From assembly GCA_025056355.1 (NCBI GenBank), contig JANWWI010000001.1, positions 62,001-126,000 of the forward strand: DNA of 64,000 nucleotides. The letters are read 5' to 3'. Origin of the DNA: Casimicrobiaceae bacterium (GTDB lineage Bacteria > Pseudomonadota > Gammaproteobacteria > Burkholderiales > Casimicrobiaceae). Shown here one piece after another: positions 17,414-25,299 of the stretch; the first letter of the stretch is position 1; each line of letters starts with the position of its first letter. Both the position numbers and the translations under genes were made by a program. The notes below the pieces were generated by a model. The model did no database searches and was not told the DNA's origin. It saw nothing but the letters and a program-made list of their open reading frames with translations.

Positions 17414-18127
17414 TCAGCCGCTGCTACAACCGCCGCCGTCGTCTCCGCCAGGGCCCTGGCCGCTCGGGCCTTTCTCGGCCGCTCGTTCCCCGTCGGCCAC
17501 GAATGTCTCGGCGCTGCCGGAGTTCCGCGCCGCCTGGCGAGCGCGTTCGAAGCGCTCGAAGTCTTCCGCGGTGTAAGAAAAGCCCCCGTGGATTTCGAGT
17601 TGCTCGTCGAGTTCGAAAAGCGTCATGGCCGCGCCGCCGGCAATCGGGCCAGCGCCGAGCGCTGCAAGCTGCACACGCGATTGCTCGATCGCGTAGCGTG
17701 TTTGACCGAGCGCTGCATCACGCGCCGCGAGGTCGCCATCGTGCGGCGCGTGGTGCAAATAGCGGCCGAAGGCGCGGGCGCAGAATTCGCTGTAGTCGCG
17801 CGTGAGCAAGATGAATTCATGCCAAGCCGTGTCGACCGCTTTGCTTGGCATGCCGAGTCGTTCCCCGGGGCGCGTTGCCACGAGCAGGAAGTACGCACGC
17901 AAGTGTTCGAGCACTTGTTCTCGGGCCGACCGGTCGAGTTGCGGCAGCGCCTCGACGAGCCGGTTTTCAAGCGCGGGCGGAAATCGGTACCGCGCAATCC
18001 AGGCAAGCCGTTCGGACAGCGCGCGCACCGCTTCGCGTCGGTGAGACCTCCACAGCCAGCGCAGGGCAAGGGCTGCTGCGCCAATCAGGATGGCGCTGAG
18101 GAGCAGGGCAGTCAGGCTCATCCTCAT
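17414..18127 (-). CDS. Membrane-anchored GRDP-like (glycine-rich domain-containing) protein
   Basis: The 237-residue protein has one N-terminal membrane helix (about 5-26) and a soluble part with VDTAWHEFILLTRDYSEFC near 98-116. That segment, followed by RYLHHAP, is typical of the bacterial relatives of plant glycine-rich domain proteins. The C-terminus is Gly/Ser-rich and ends GGGCSSG. The ATG at 18127 and one two codons later (18121) are both possible. It is followed by the DUF72 gene 24 bases downstream. The function is unknown; a role at the membrane surface is inferred from the helix alone. Confidence 0.6.
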   Translation of the reverse strand: MRMSLTALLLSAILIGAAALALRWLWRSHRREAVRALSERLAWIARYRFPPALENRLVEALPQLDRSAREQVLEHLRAYFLLVATRPGERLGMPSKAVDTAWHEFILLTRDYSEFCARAFGRYLHHAPHDGDLAARDAALGQTRYAIEQSRVQLAALGAGPIAGGAAMTLFELDEQLEIHGGFSYTAEDFERFERARQAARNSGSAETFVADGERAAEKGPSGQGPGGDDGGGCSSG

Positions 18128-18314
18128 CTGCTTGCTTGTTGTGGCTCGAATGCTTCCGGTTGTGGATGACCGAGTGGAGCGTGGCACCGTGACGATCTCG
18201 TGAAGTTGCCTTCGTGAGGCCCGATGAGGCGCCGCGGCGAACCGATCGGCAGGCAACGCGGGACGTGGGCGCTTGGGGTGCGGCGCAGCGCGGCGCGGGA
18301 CTTGCCCGCATGGG

Positions 18315-20432
18315 CTAGATCCGCCGGGCCGACTGCACGCCTTTGACCTGACGCACCAGGCGCAGGGCCTGGTCGAGTTGCGCAAGGCTTTTGACCTCAG
18401 CCGTGAATTTCATCTTGGCCAGTAAGTCGCGCGTCAGCGTGTTCAGGGCGGTGACGTTGATTCGCTCGCGCGCGAGCACATCGGAGACATCGCGCAGGAG
18501 CCCTTGGCGGTCGCTTGCGATGACTTCGATTGTGACGCTGAAGAGATCGTTTGCGCTTTGTGCGCCCCATTCGGCCGCGACGAGTCGACCCGGTTCACGG
18601 GCTTCCAGACGCGCCACGTTCGGGCAATTCATGCGGTGGATGGTGATGCCTTTGAGGCGCGTGACGAAGCCCACGATCGGATCGGGCGGGACGGGTTTGC
18701 AGCAGCGCGCAAGTCCGGTCATGAGTTTGTCCACACCGACGATCAGGATGCCGCCAGCCGAACCCGTGGCGCGGGTTTTGGCCGTGTGCACTTCGCGCGT
18801 ATCGGGCGCGGTTTCGCTCGTGGCAACACCGGCCGCGCGGCGGATGGCCTGATCCAGTTCGCGCTGGGTGATCTCGGCCCGTCCGACGGCGAGCAACAGC
18901 TCGTCGAGGGTCTTGAATCCTGCCTCATGGGCAAGCCGTTCGAGGTTGAGACCGTCCTGGCCGAGGCGGTGCAGCTCGCGCTCCACCGTGGCGCGGCCCT
19001 GTGCGAGCGTTTCGGCCAGATCGAGCGCGTTGAACCATTGGCGTACCTTGGCCCGCGCGCGGTTGGAGTGCAGATAGCCCAGATCGGGGTTGAGCCAATC
19101 GCGCGACGGACCACCCTCCTTGGCAGCGATGATTTCGACGCGCTGGCCGTTTTTGAGCGGCGTGTTGAGCGGCACCATCGCGCCGTCGACTTTCGCGCCC
19201 CGGCAGCGATGTCCAAGGCTCGTATGCACGGCATAGGCGAAGTCGATCGGGGTTGAATTCTTGGGCAGATCGATGATCTTGCCCTGCGGCGTGAGCACGA
19301 AGATCGTGTCTTCGAACAGCGAAGACTTGAAGCCCGCAAGCAGTTCGCCCGGGGAGGCGAGCTCATCCCCCCACGACAGCATCTGACGAAGATGTGCGAG
19401 CTTGGCCGCGAGCGCGGCGTCGCGCGTGGCTGCACCGCCCTCCTTGTAGCCCCAATGGGCGGCGACGCCATATTCGCTCATCTGGTGCATCTCATGGGTG
19501 CGGATTTGCACCTCGAGCGCGCGGCCGCCCGGACCGATCACGCTCGTGTGGAGACTTTTGTAGCCATTGGCCTTGGGCTTGGCGATGTAGTCGTCGAACT
19601 CTCCGGGGATTGGCTGCCACAGGCCATGCACGATGCCCAGTACCGAATAGCAGTCGCGAACCTCGCTCACCACGACGCGAAGCGCCCGAATGTCGTAGAG
19701 CTCTTCGATCGTGCAGCGTTTGCGCTGCATCTTGGCGTGGATCGAATAGATGTGCTTGGGCCGCCCACTGACTTCGGCCTCGATTCCGGCGCGCATCAGT
19801 GCATCGCGCAGGATGGCCTTGGCCGTGTCGATATAGGCCTCGCGCTCGATACGCGTCTCATCGAGGTAGCGCGCAATCGCGTGATAGCGCTCTGGGTCGA
19901 GGAGCCGAAAGGACAGGTCTTCGAGCTCCCACTTAAGCTGCCAGATGCCAAGCCGATTGGCCAACGGGGCAAAGATTTCGAGCGCGAGGCGCGCCTCATC
20001 AGTGGCGAGCCGACCGCGCCGCGCGTCGGGCGAACGCGCCACGGTGCGAAGGCTCACCACGCGCTCGATCAGTTTGATGACCACCACGCGTACGTCTTCG
20101 GCCATCGCAAGCAGCATCTTGCGTAGCGCTTCGAGATGCTGTGAGCGCTCAGCCGGTTGCAGCTCACGCTGGCCGTAGAGCGTTTGCAGGGTTGCCATGC
20201 GACGCACGCCCAGCACGAGTTGGACGAGCTCGGGCGAGCAGTGCGCCCGAAGCCGCTCTTCCGGTGCAGCCGATTCGGGCAGTACCGCGATTTCCGCTGC
20301 GCTTTCGGAAGCGGCATCGAGTTTGAGCCGCGCGGCCAGTTGTGCCGCCGCCTGCATGCGCGCGCGGTCGGTTGCCGAGAGCTCTCCCTCAAGCCAGCGC
20401 AAGCTCGTTTCGCTTGTTTCGGTCTCGCTCAT
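18315..20432 (-). CDS. relA: GTP pyrophosphokinase (RelA, (p)ppGpp synthetase)
   Basis: RelA makes (p)ppGpp from GTP/GDP and ATP on stalled ribosomes. The 705-residue protein has an N-terminal pseudo-hydrolase domain in which the HDxxED metal motif is missing, so it should not degrade ppGpp. The synthetase domain follows (GRPKHIYSIHAKMQRK near 223-238, YKSLHTSVIG near 291). The acidic EFDD at 278-281 replaces the RxKD of bifunctional enzymes, which points to RelA rather than SpoT. TGS (about 395-455, with FVLTPQGKIIDLP), a zinc-finger/helical region and a C-terminal ACT domain complete it. It overlaps pgeF by four bases and ends the rluD-pgeF-relA unit. Confidence 0.95.
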   Translation of the reverse strand: MSETETSETSLRWLEGELSATDRARMQAAAQLAARLKLDAASESAAEIAVLPESAAPEERLRAHCSPELVQLVLGVRRMATLQTLYGQRELQPAERSQHLEALRKMLLAMAEDVRVVVIKLIERVVSLRTVARSPDARRGRLATDEARLALEIFAPLANRLGIWQLKWELEDLSFRLLDPERYHAIARYLDETRIEREAYIDTAKAILRDALMRAGIEAEVSGRPKHIYSIHAKMQRKRCTIEELYDIRALRVVVSEVRDCYSVLGIVHGLWQPIPGEFDDYIAKPKANGYKSLHTSVIGPGGRALEVQIRTHEMHQMSEYGVAAHWGYKEGGAATRDAALAAKLAHLRQMLSWGDELASPGELLAGFKSSLFEDTIFVLTPQGKIIDLPKNSTPIDFAYAVHTSLGHRCRGAKVDGAMVPLNTPLKNGQRVEIIAAKEGGPSRDWLNPDLGYLHSNRARAKVRQWFNALDLAETLAQGRATVERELHRLGQDGLNLERLAHEAGFKTLDELLLAVGRAEITQRELDQAIRRAAGVATSETAPDTREVHTAKTRATGSAGGILIVGVDKLMTGLARCCKPVPPDPIVGFVTRLKGITIHRMNCPNVARLEAREPGRLVAAEWGAQSANDLFSVTIEVIASDRQGLLRDVSDVLARERINVTALNTLTRDLLAKMKFTAEVKSLAQLDQALRLVRQVKGVQSARRI

Positions 20433-21307
20433 GGGCGATTCACCGCTGTCGGTTCAATCATGATGAGTGCTGCCATTCGGCCTGCCTGCCCGCCGTCACA
20501 CTCGCAGGCGCGCCGGTGCGAAAAGAAACGCTCGGCGTCGTGGTAGGTACAGGCAGGATCGACTTCGATTGCGGTGCGCTCAAGCCCGCAGGCTAGCAAC
20601 TGGCGCACAAGCACGGCTTTGAGATCCACGCGATAGCGCACTCGTCCCTCGCGCTCGTACGGCTCGCCGAGGTCTTCGGGGGCCGCCCCCGCGCGACGGA
20701 GGGCTTGGGCAACCTCTTCGCCGACCTCGAATGCCGAGCGACTGATGCACGGCCCGATCCAGGCACGCCAGCGGGCCCGAGGGCGAAGTCGAGTCAGCGC
20801 CGCGAACGTCGCGGCGACGATGCCGGCTGCCGTTCCGCGCCAGCCCGCGTGAATCGCTGCCACGGCCGAGGCGTCGTCGGCGGCCACGAGCACGGGGGCG
20901 CAGTCGGCGACGTTGACCAGACAGGCCAGGCCAGGCGTTTGGGCGATCAACGCATCCGCCTCGATCAAGGCACCGCCGCCGTTGGCTGCGGGCAGTTTTT
21001 CGGCCTCAGCGAGGGCGCGGCCATGAACCTGGCGTACGCTTCTGAGCGCCTGCGTGGCAACGCCAAACGCGTCTGCCAGGCGGCGGAGGTTTTCCGCGAC
21101 GTGCTCAGGGCGATCGGCCGTGCCAAAACCGAGGTTGAGCGACTCAAACGGCGGCGGGCTAATGCCCCCAGCGCGCGTCGACATTGCGGCACGGATGCCG
21201 GGGCCGAAGATGCGTGGACGGATGAGCGGGACCGCTGGTTCGAAAACGGTATTTCGCTCGTGGGCAGGTTCAAGCGGGCGCATCATCGATCCGAGGAGCT
21301 TCATCAT
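20429..21307 (-). CDS. pgeF: PgeF / YfiH-type multicopper polyphenol oxidase family protein
   Basis: PgeF (formerly the laccase-domain family) corrects peptidoglycan by acting on mis-incorporated muropeptide precursors in E. coli. The 292-residue sequence shows the metal-site residues His95 (RQVHG), Cys136 (VADCAPVL) and His153 (IHAGWRG), plus MSTRAGGISPPPFESLNLG and WIGPCIS. It overlaps the 3' end of rluD by 38 bases and the start of relA by four bases, so it is translationally coupled in the rluD-pgeF-relA operon. Met8 and Met9 are alternative starts that would shorten the overlap with rluD. Confidence 0.9.
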   Translation of the reverse strand: MMKLLGSMMRPLEPAHERNTVFEPAVPLIRPRIFGPGIRAAMSTRAGGISPPPFESLNLGFGTADRPEHVAENLRRLADAFGVATQALRSVRQVHGRALAEAEKLPAANGGGALIEADALIAQTPGLACLVNVADCAPVLVAADDASAVAAIHAGWRGTAAGIVAATFAALTRLRPRARWRAWIGPCISRSAFEVGEEVAQALRRAGAAPEDLGEPYEREGRVRYRVDLKAVLVRQLLACGLERTAIEVDPACTYHDAERFFSHRRACECDGGQAGRMAALIMIEPTAVNRP

Positions 21308-22262
21308 GCAAGCGCTGCCCGCGCCGTGGCGCTGTGCCAGGCCACTGCTGACCGGCGCGCAGCGCCCGCACGAGGGCCGCGAAATCCGGCGCCAGGGGAG
21401 CGCTCAGGCGAAGCGGTTCGCCCGAGCGCGGGTGGGACAAACTCAGGCGCCAGGCGTGTAGCGCCTGCCGCCCAAGGAGCCGATCGCGCCGGCGTCCGTA
21501 GACGGGATCGCCCACGAGCGGGTGACCGAGATGGGCCAGGTGCACGCGAATCTGATGCGTGCGACCGGTTTCGAGCCGGCACTCAATCAGGGTGAGGGTT
21601 GGGCGCGTGTCCGCCGCGGCGAAGACTTCGCGCGGTCGATAGTGCGTGATGGCGGGTTTGCCACGGGCCGGCTCGACCACGGCCATGCGGGTCCGGCGAT
21701 GCGGATCGCGGCCGATGGCTCCTTCGATGCGTCCGGCGCGTTCGATCAAGCCATGCACGAGTGCCAGATACTCGCGTCGCACCTTCCTCGCTTGCAGCTC
21801 GCGGACGAGCGCAGTATGGGCTTCCAAGGTCTTGGCCACCATCATGATGCCGCTTGTGTCGCGGTCGAGGCGGTGCACGATTCCGGCGCGCGGCAGCGCG
21901 GACAGTTGCGGCGCATGGTGAAGCAGCGCGTTGAGCAGCGTGCCGCGCGGGTGGCCTGCGCCGGGATGGACGACCAGTCCGGGCGGCTTGTCGAGCACGA
22001 GCAGCTCCTCATCTTCGAAGAGGATCGAAAGCGGCCGCGCTTCGGGTTCATCGCGTCCGGCTTCGACGGGTTCGGGCACGTCAAGCTCGATCGTTTCGCC
22101 CCCCGCGACGCGTCGTTTGCCGGGCCAGTGCGCCCCGTCCACGCGAATGCGCCCTGCCTCAAGCCAAGCGGCGAGCCGGCTACGCGAATGCTCGGGCAGC
22201 AGACGCGCAAGCGCGGCGTCGAGTCGCACGTGCGCCAGTTCATGGGGGATGACGAGCCGCAT
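21270..22262 (-). CDS. rluD: 23S rRNA pseudouridine synthase (RluD family)
   Basis: RluD makes pseudouridines 1911, 1915 and 1917 in helix 69 of 23S rRNA, needed for normal ribosome assembly. The 330-residue protein has an N-terminal S4 RNA-binding domain (about 12-60) and the RluA-type catalytic domain with VHRLDRDTSGIM, in which Asp133 is the catalytic aspartate. Conserved GRTHQIRVHLAHLGHPLVGD follows near 237. The gene order rluD-pgeF is widely conserved in proteobacteria. It is divergent from bamD with about 80 bases between the starts, also a conserved arrangement. Confidence 0.94.
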   Translation of the reverse strand: MRLVIPHELAHVRLDAALARLLPEHSRSRLAAWLEAGRIRVDGAHWPGKRRVAGGETIELDVPEPVEAGRDEPEARPLSILFEDEELLVLDKPPGLVVHPGAGHPRGTLLNALLHHAPQLSALPRAGIVHRLDRDTSGIMMVAKTLEAHTALVRELQARKVRREYLALVHGLIERAGRIEGAIGRDPHRRTRMAVVEPARGKPAITHYRPREVFAAADTRPTLTLIECRLETGRTHQIRVHLAHLGHPLVGDPVYGRRRDRLLGRQALHAWRLSLSHPRSGEPLRLSAPLAPDFAALVRALRAGQQWPGTAPRRGQRLHDEAPRIDDAPA

Positions 22263-22342
22263 GTGGGCTCCTCTACACTTTGAGGATGCATTTTGCCGCG
22301 ACTGTTCGCGTGCGGTGCCGCGCTTCTTGTGTCGGAGGCTTC

Positions 22343-23182
22343 ATGCCGACCCGTGACCCGATCTGTCGACTCCTTTGTGCTCAGCAGCTCGCTCGTGGCT
22401 GGCGGTTGTATTTGCTCCTCGCGCTGAGTGCCTTCGCGCTATCCGGCTGCGCTTGGGTTGGCGAGCTCTTCACCAAGACCGACGACCCGAAACAAATGAC
22501 GGTCGAACAGCTCTACCGCCGCGCCAAGACCGCGCTCAACGCGCAAAACTACAGCGAAGCCATCAAACTCTACGAGACACTCGAGTCGCGCTTCCCGTAT
22601 GGCCTCCAGGCGCAGCAAGCGATTCTTGATACCGCTTATGCGCACTACAAGCTCGGTGAGCGGGCGCAGGCGGTGGCGGCAGCCGACCGTTTCATCAAGC
22701 TCTACCCGAACCATGAAGCGGTCGATTACGCCTACTACATCCGCGGGCTGGCCAACTTCATCGAAGATTTGGGGCTGCTGTCCTTCATCGCCGTGCAGGA
22801 TCTCTCAGAGCGCGATCAAAAAAGCGCGCGCGAAGCGTTCAATACGTTCAAGACGCTCGTCGAGAAATTTCCCAACAGCAAGTACGCGGCCGATGCCCGG
22901 CAGCGCATGGTCTTTCTCGTCAACGCGCTGTCGATGAACGAAGTCCACGTGGCGCGTTACTACTTCAATCGAGGCGCCTACCAGGCCGCGATCAACCGCG
23001 CCCAAGCATCGCTGACCACCTATCCCAACACGCAGGCCAACCAGGAAGCGCTCAAGATTTTGATCGCCAGCCACCGTGCGCTTGGCAACGAACAGTTGGC
23101 GCGCGACGCCGAGCGCGTCTACGTGGCCACATACAAGAGCTTGCCCACCGAAGAACGTCGGCCGTGGTGGCGCATCTGGTGA
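22343..23182 (+). CDS. bamD: Outer membrane assembly lipoprotein BamD (ComL)
   Basis: BamD is the essential TPR lipoprotein of the BAM complex that inserts beta-barrel proteins in the outer membrane. The 279-residue precursor has a signal sequence ending in the lipobox LSGC, with Cys36 as the lipidated residue. TPR helices follow (AEQLYRRAKTAL-type repeats and YSEAIKLYETLESRFPYG). The RGLANF motif region and the segment RDQKSAREAFNTFKTLVEKFPNSKYA are typical of BamD. I chose the ATG at 22343 because GGAGG lies four bases upstream and it gives a normal signal peptide. An earlier in-frame start at 22280 would add 21 unlikely residues. Confidence 0.94.
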   Translation: MPTRDPICRLLCAQQLARGWRLYLLLALSAFALSGCAWVGELFTKTDDPKQMTVEQLYRRAKTALNAQNYSEAIKLYETLESRFPYGLQAQQAILDTAYAHYKLGERAQAVAAADRFIKLYPNHEAVDYAYYIRGLANFIEDLGLLSFIAVQDLSERDQKSAREAFNTFKTLVEKFPNSKYAADARQRMVFLVNALSMNEVHVARYYFNRGAYQAAINRAQASLTTYPNTQANQEALKILIASHRALGNEQLARDAERVYVATYKSLPTEERRPWWRIW

Positions 23183-23219
23183 GGCTTGCTCCGATCGGGC
23201 GCAACCCCCGCGCCCTCTG

Positions 23220-23240
23220 AAGCCTTTTGGCTTTATTTAG
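23220..23240 (+). terminator. Weak hairpin between bamD and dinG
   Basis: AAGCC pairs with GGCTT around a TTTT loop, followed by TATTT. The stem is short, so it is a modest terminator for bamD. It overlaps the last codon of the converging helicase gene. Confidence 0.4.
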
Positions 23241-25219
23241 GGGGAGCTTGCCCCGCCGGCGGTGTTGAAAAACCGCTCCACGAGCGAGCGATCGCGCGTC
23301 CAGGGCATCGGCGGGAGACTTTCGCGTAGAAGCCGGCCGTAGCGCTTGGTGAGGATGCGCTCGTCGCAAAGCGCGATGACGCCGCGGTCAGACTCCGAGC
23401 GAATGAGTCGGCCAGCTCCCTGCTTGAGCAAGATTGCTGCATGGGGCAACTGCCAGTCGCGAAAGGCGTCCCCGCCGTCGGCCTCAAGCCGCTCAAGCCG
23501 TGCGGCGAGCAGCGGATCGTTGGGCGGCGCAAAGGGCAACTTGTCCATCAGCACGAGCGAAAGCGCTTCGCCAGCCACATCGACCCCTTCCCAGAAGCTC
23601 TGCGACCCGATGAGCACCGCATGACCCGAGGCGCGAAACCGTCGCAGCAGCTCCGCCTTGGGTTGCTCGTTTTGCACAAGGACCGGGTAGTCGAGCCCAC
23701 GTGCGCGCAAGCGCGCGGGCAGCTGCTCGGCGCACTGGCGCATCGCGCGCAGTGAGGTAAAGAGCAAAAACGCGCGGCCGCGCGAGGCGCGAACCAGTGC
23801 TTCGGCCTCCGCAATCACCGCTTGGGTGTGCTCGGGCGAGTCTGGGGGCGGCAATCCCTGGGGCACATAAATCCACCCCGCATTCGCATAATCGAACGGG
23901 CTCGGCCAGCTTGCCGTCCTCGCCTCTTCAAGGCCGAGCTCGCGCAGAAAGAGCGAAAAGTCACCCCCGGCCGAAAGCGTTGCGCTGGTAAAGATCCATG
24001 CGCACGCCTTGCCTTGGAGGCGGCTGCGCAGAAGCGGCGCGACCGATACTGGGCTGCTCACCAGCGTCCATCCGTTTGCGGACAGATCGCACCAGCGTAC
24101 GCCGTCGCGGGGCTCCCCGTCTTGCCACGCAGAGAGGCGGCGCACAAGCTCACCGGCTCGGGTGGCGAGCGCCGCGAGCGTGCGTTCGCGTTCGGCATGG
24201 ACTTTGAGCTGCTCGGTCAGGATCGAGAGCTGCTCGATGAGCGTTTTGAGCGCTGGCTCGGCTTCGCCTTGAGCGAGGACGCACGTGGCGCTCAGGCGCC
24301 CTGGGGCAGCGGGCATGGCAGCGCGTAACTGCCGTCCGGCCAGCGCGGTCAAACGGGTAGCCTCAAGCAGCGCGTGAGCCTCCGGCGCGGCCGTGCGCTG
24401 GGCGACTTCGGCGTCGCGCGAAAGCTCAAGGATCTGCCCGAGCGAGGTCGACTCGGCGAAAAACAGCGAGGCCACTTCCGGCACTCGGTGTGCTTCGTCA
24501 ATCACGACCGTGTTGCAGGCGGGTAAGAGCTCGCCGAGTCCGTCGTCCTTGAGCGCGAGATCGGCAAAGAACAGGTGGTGATTGACCACCACAACATCGG
24601 AGGCTAGCGCTTCGCGCCGTGCTTTGAGCACGAAGCAGTCACGCTGATACGGGCAGTCGCTGCCGAGGCAGTTCTCTCGAGTCGAGGTCACAAGCGGCCA
24701 GACGGGGGAATGTTCGGGCACTGCGGTGCATTCCGCGCGATCCCCGCTCGATGAACGCTCGGCAAAGGCCGTCACGCGATCGAGATCGCGCAGCGCTTCG
24801 CGCGAGGGCAAACGCCCTTCGCGGCGCGTGCGATCCAAGTGATAGTGGCAGACGTAGTTGGCACGGCCTTTGAGCAGCGCCGCCGTGACCGGCACTTGGA
24901 GCGCTGCACGCACGCGCGGCAAGTCGCGCTCGAAGAGCTGGTCCTGCAGCGTCTTGGTCCCCGTGGCAATGACGATCCGTCCCCCCGAGCGCAGTGCCGG
25001 GACGAGGTAGGCGTAGGTTTTGCCCGTGCCTGTCCCCGCTTCGGCCACGAGCACGGCACGCTCTTCGATCGCTTTGGCCACCGCCTCGGCCATGGCCACT
25101 TGCTGGGGGCGAAAGCGATAGGCGGTGGCTGTCCGCGCGAGTGCTCCGTCGGGAGCGAACAGCGCAGCGATCTCGCTTTGCGCCGCACTCGGGGAGTCGC
25201 TCACGACGGGGTTGGGCAC
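23237..25219 (-). CDS. ATP-dependent DNA helicase, DinG/YoaA family (Fe-S)
   Basis: The 660-residue superfamily 2 helicase unwinds DNA 5' to 3'. Walker A is AGTGTGKT (61-68) and the DEAH box is in VVIDEAHRVPEVASLFF. Four cysteines fit the XPD-type 4Fe-4S cluster: Cys124 (RANYVC), Cys184 (RENC), Cys189 and Cys195. The C-terminal motifs IGSQSFWEGVDVAGEALSLV and QGAGRLIRSESDRG (motif VI) are present. There is no N-terminal exonuclease domain, and the length fits YoaA rather than the longer Gram-positive DinG. It diverges from the DUF349 gene with an 80-base spacer. YoaA pairs with the HolC subunit in E. coli, and holC is also in this window, 29 kb away. Confidence 0.9.
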   Translation of the reverse strand: MPNPVVSDSPSAAQSEIAALFAPDGALARTATAYRFRPQQVAMAEAVAKAIEERAVLVAEAGTGTGKTYAYLVPALRSGGRIVIATGTKTLQDQLFERDLPRVRAALQVPVTAALLKGRANYVCHYHLDRTRREGRLPSREALRDLDRVTAFAERSSSGDRAECTAVPEHSPVWPLVTSTRENCLGSDCPYQRDCFVLKARREALASDVVVVNHHLFFADLALKDDGLGELLPACNTVVIDEAHRVPEVASLFFAESTSLGQILELSRDAEVAQRTAAPEAHALLEATRLTALAGRQLRAAMPAAPGRLSATCVLAQGEAEPALKTLIEQLSILTEQLKVHAERERTLAALATRAGELVRRLSAWQDGEPRDGVRWCDLSANGWTLVSSPVSVAPLLRSRLQGKACAWIFTSATLSAGGDFSLFLRELGLEEARTASWPSPFDYANAGWIYVPQGLPPPDSPEHTQAVIAEAEALVRASRGRAFLLFTSLRAMRQCAEQLPARLRARGLDYPVLVQNEQPKAELLRRFRASGHAVLIGSQSFWEGVDVAGEALSLVLMDKLPFAPPNDPLLAARLERLEADGGDAFRDWQLPHAAILLKQGAGRLIRSESDRGVIALCDERILTKRYGRLLRESLPPMPWTRDRSLVERFFNTAGGASSP

Positions 25220-25299
25220 AGGCCGATTCTAGGTGAGGCCTCGGTTCGAGCGCGAAAACTAGAATCGGAACTCTTCCATCCCGTTGCGCGAGAAGCTTC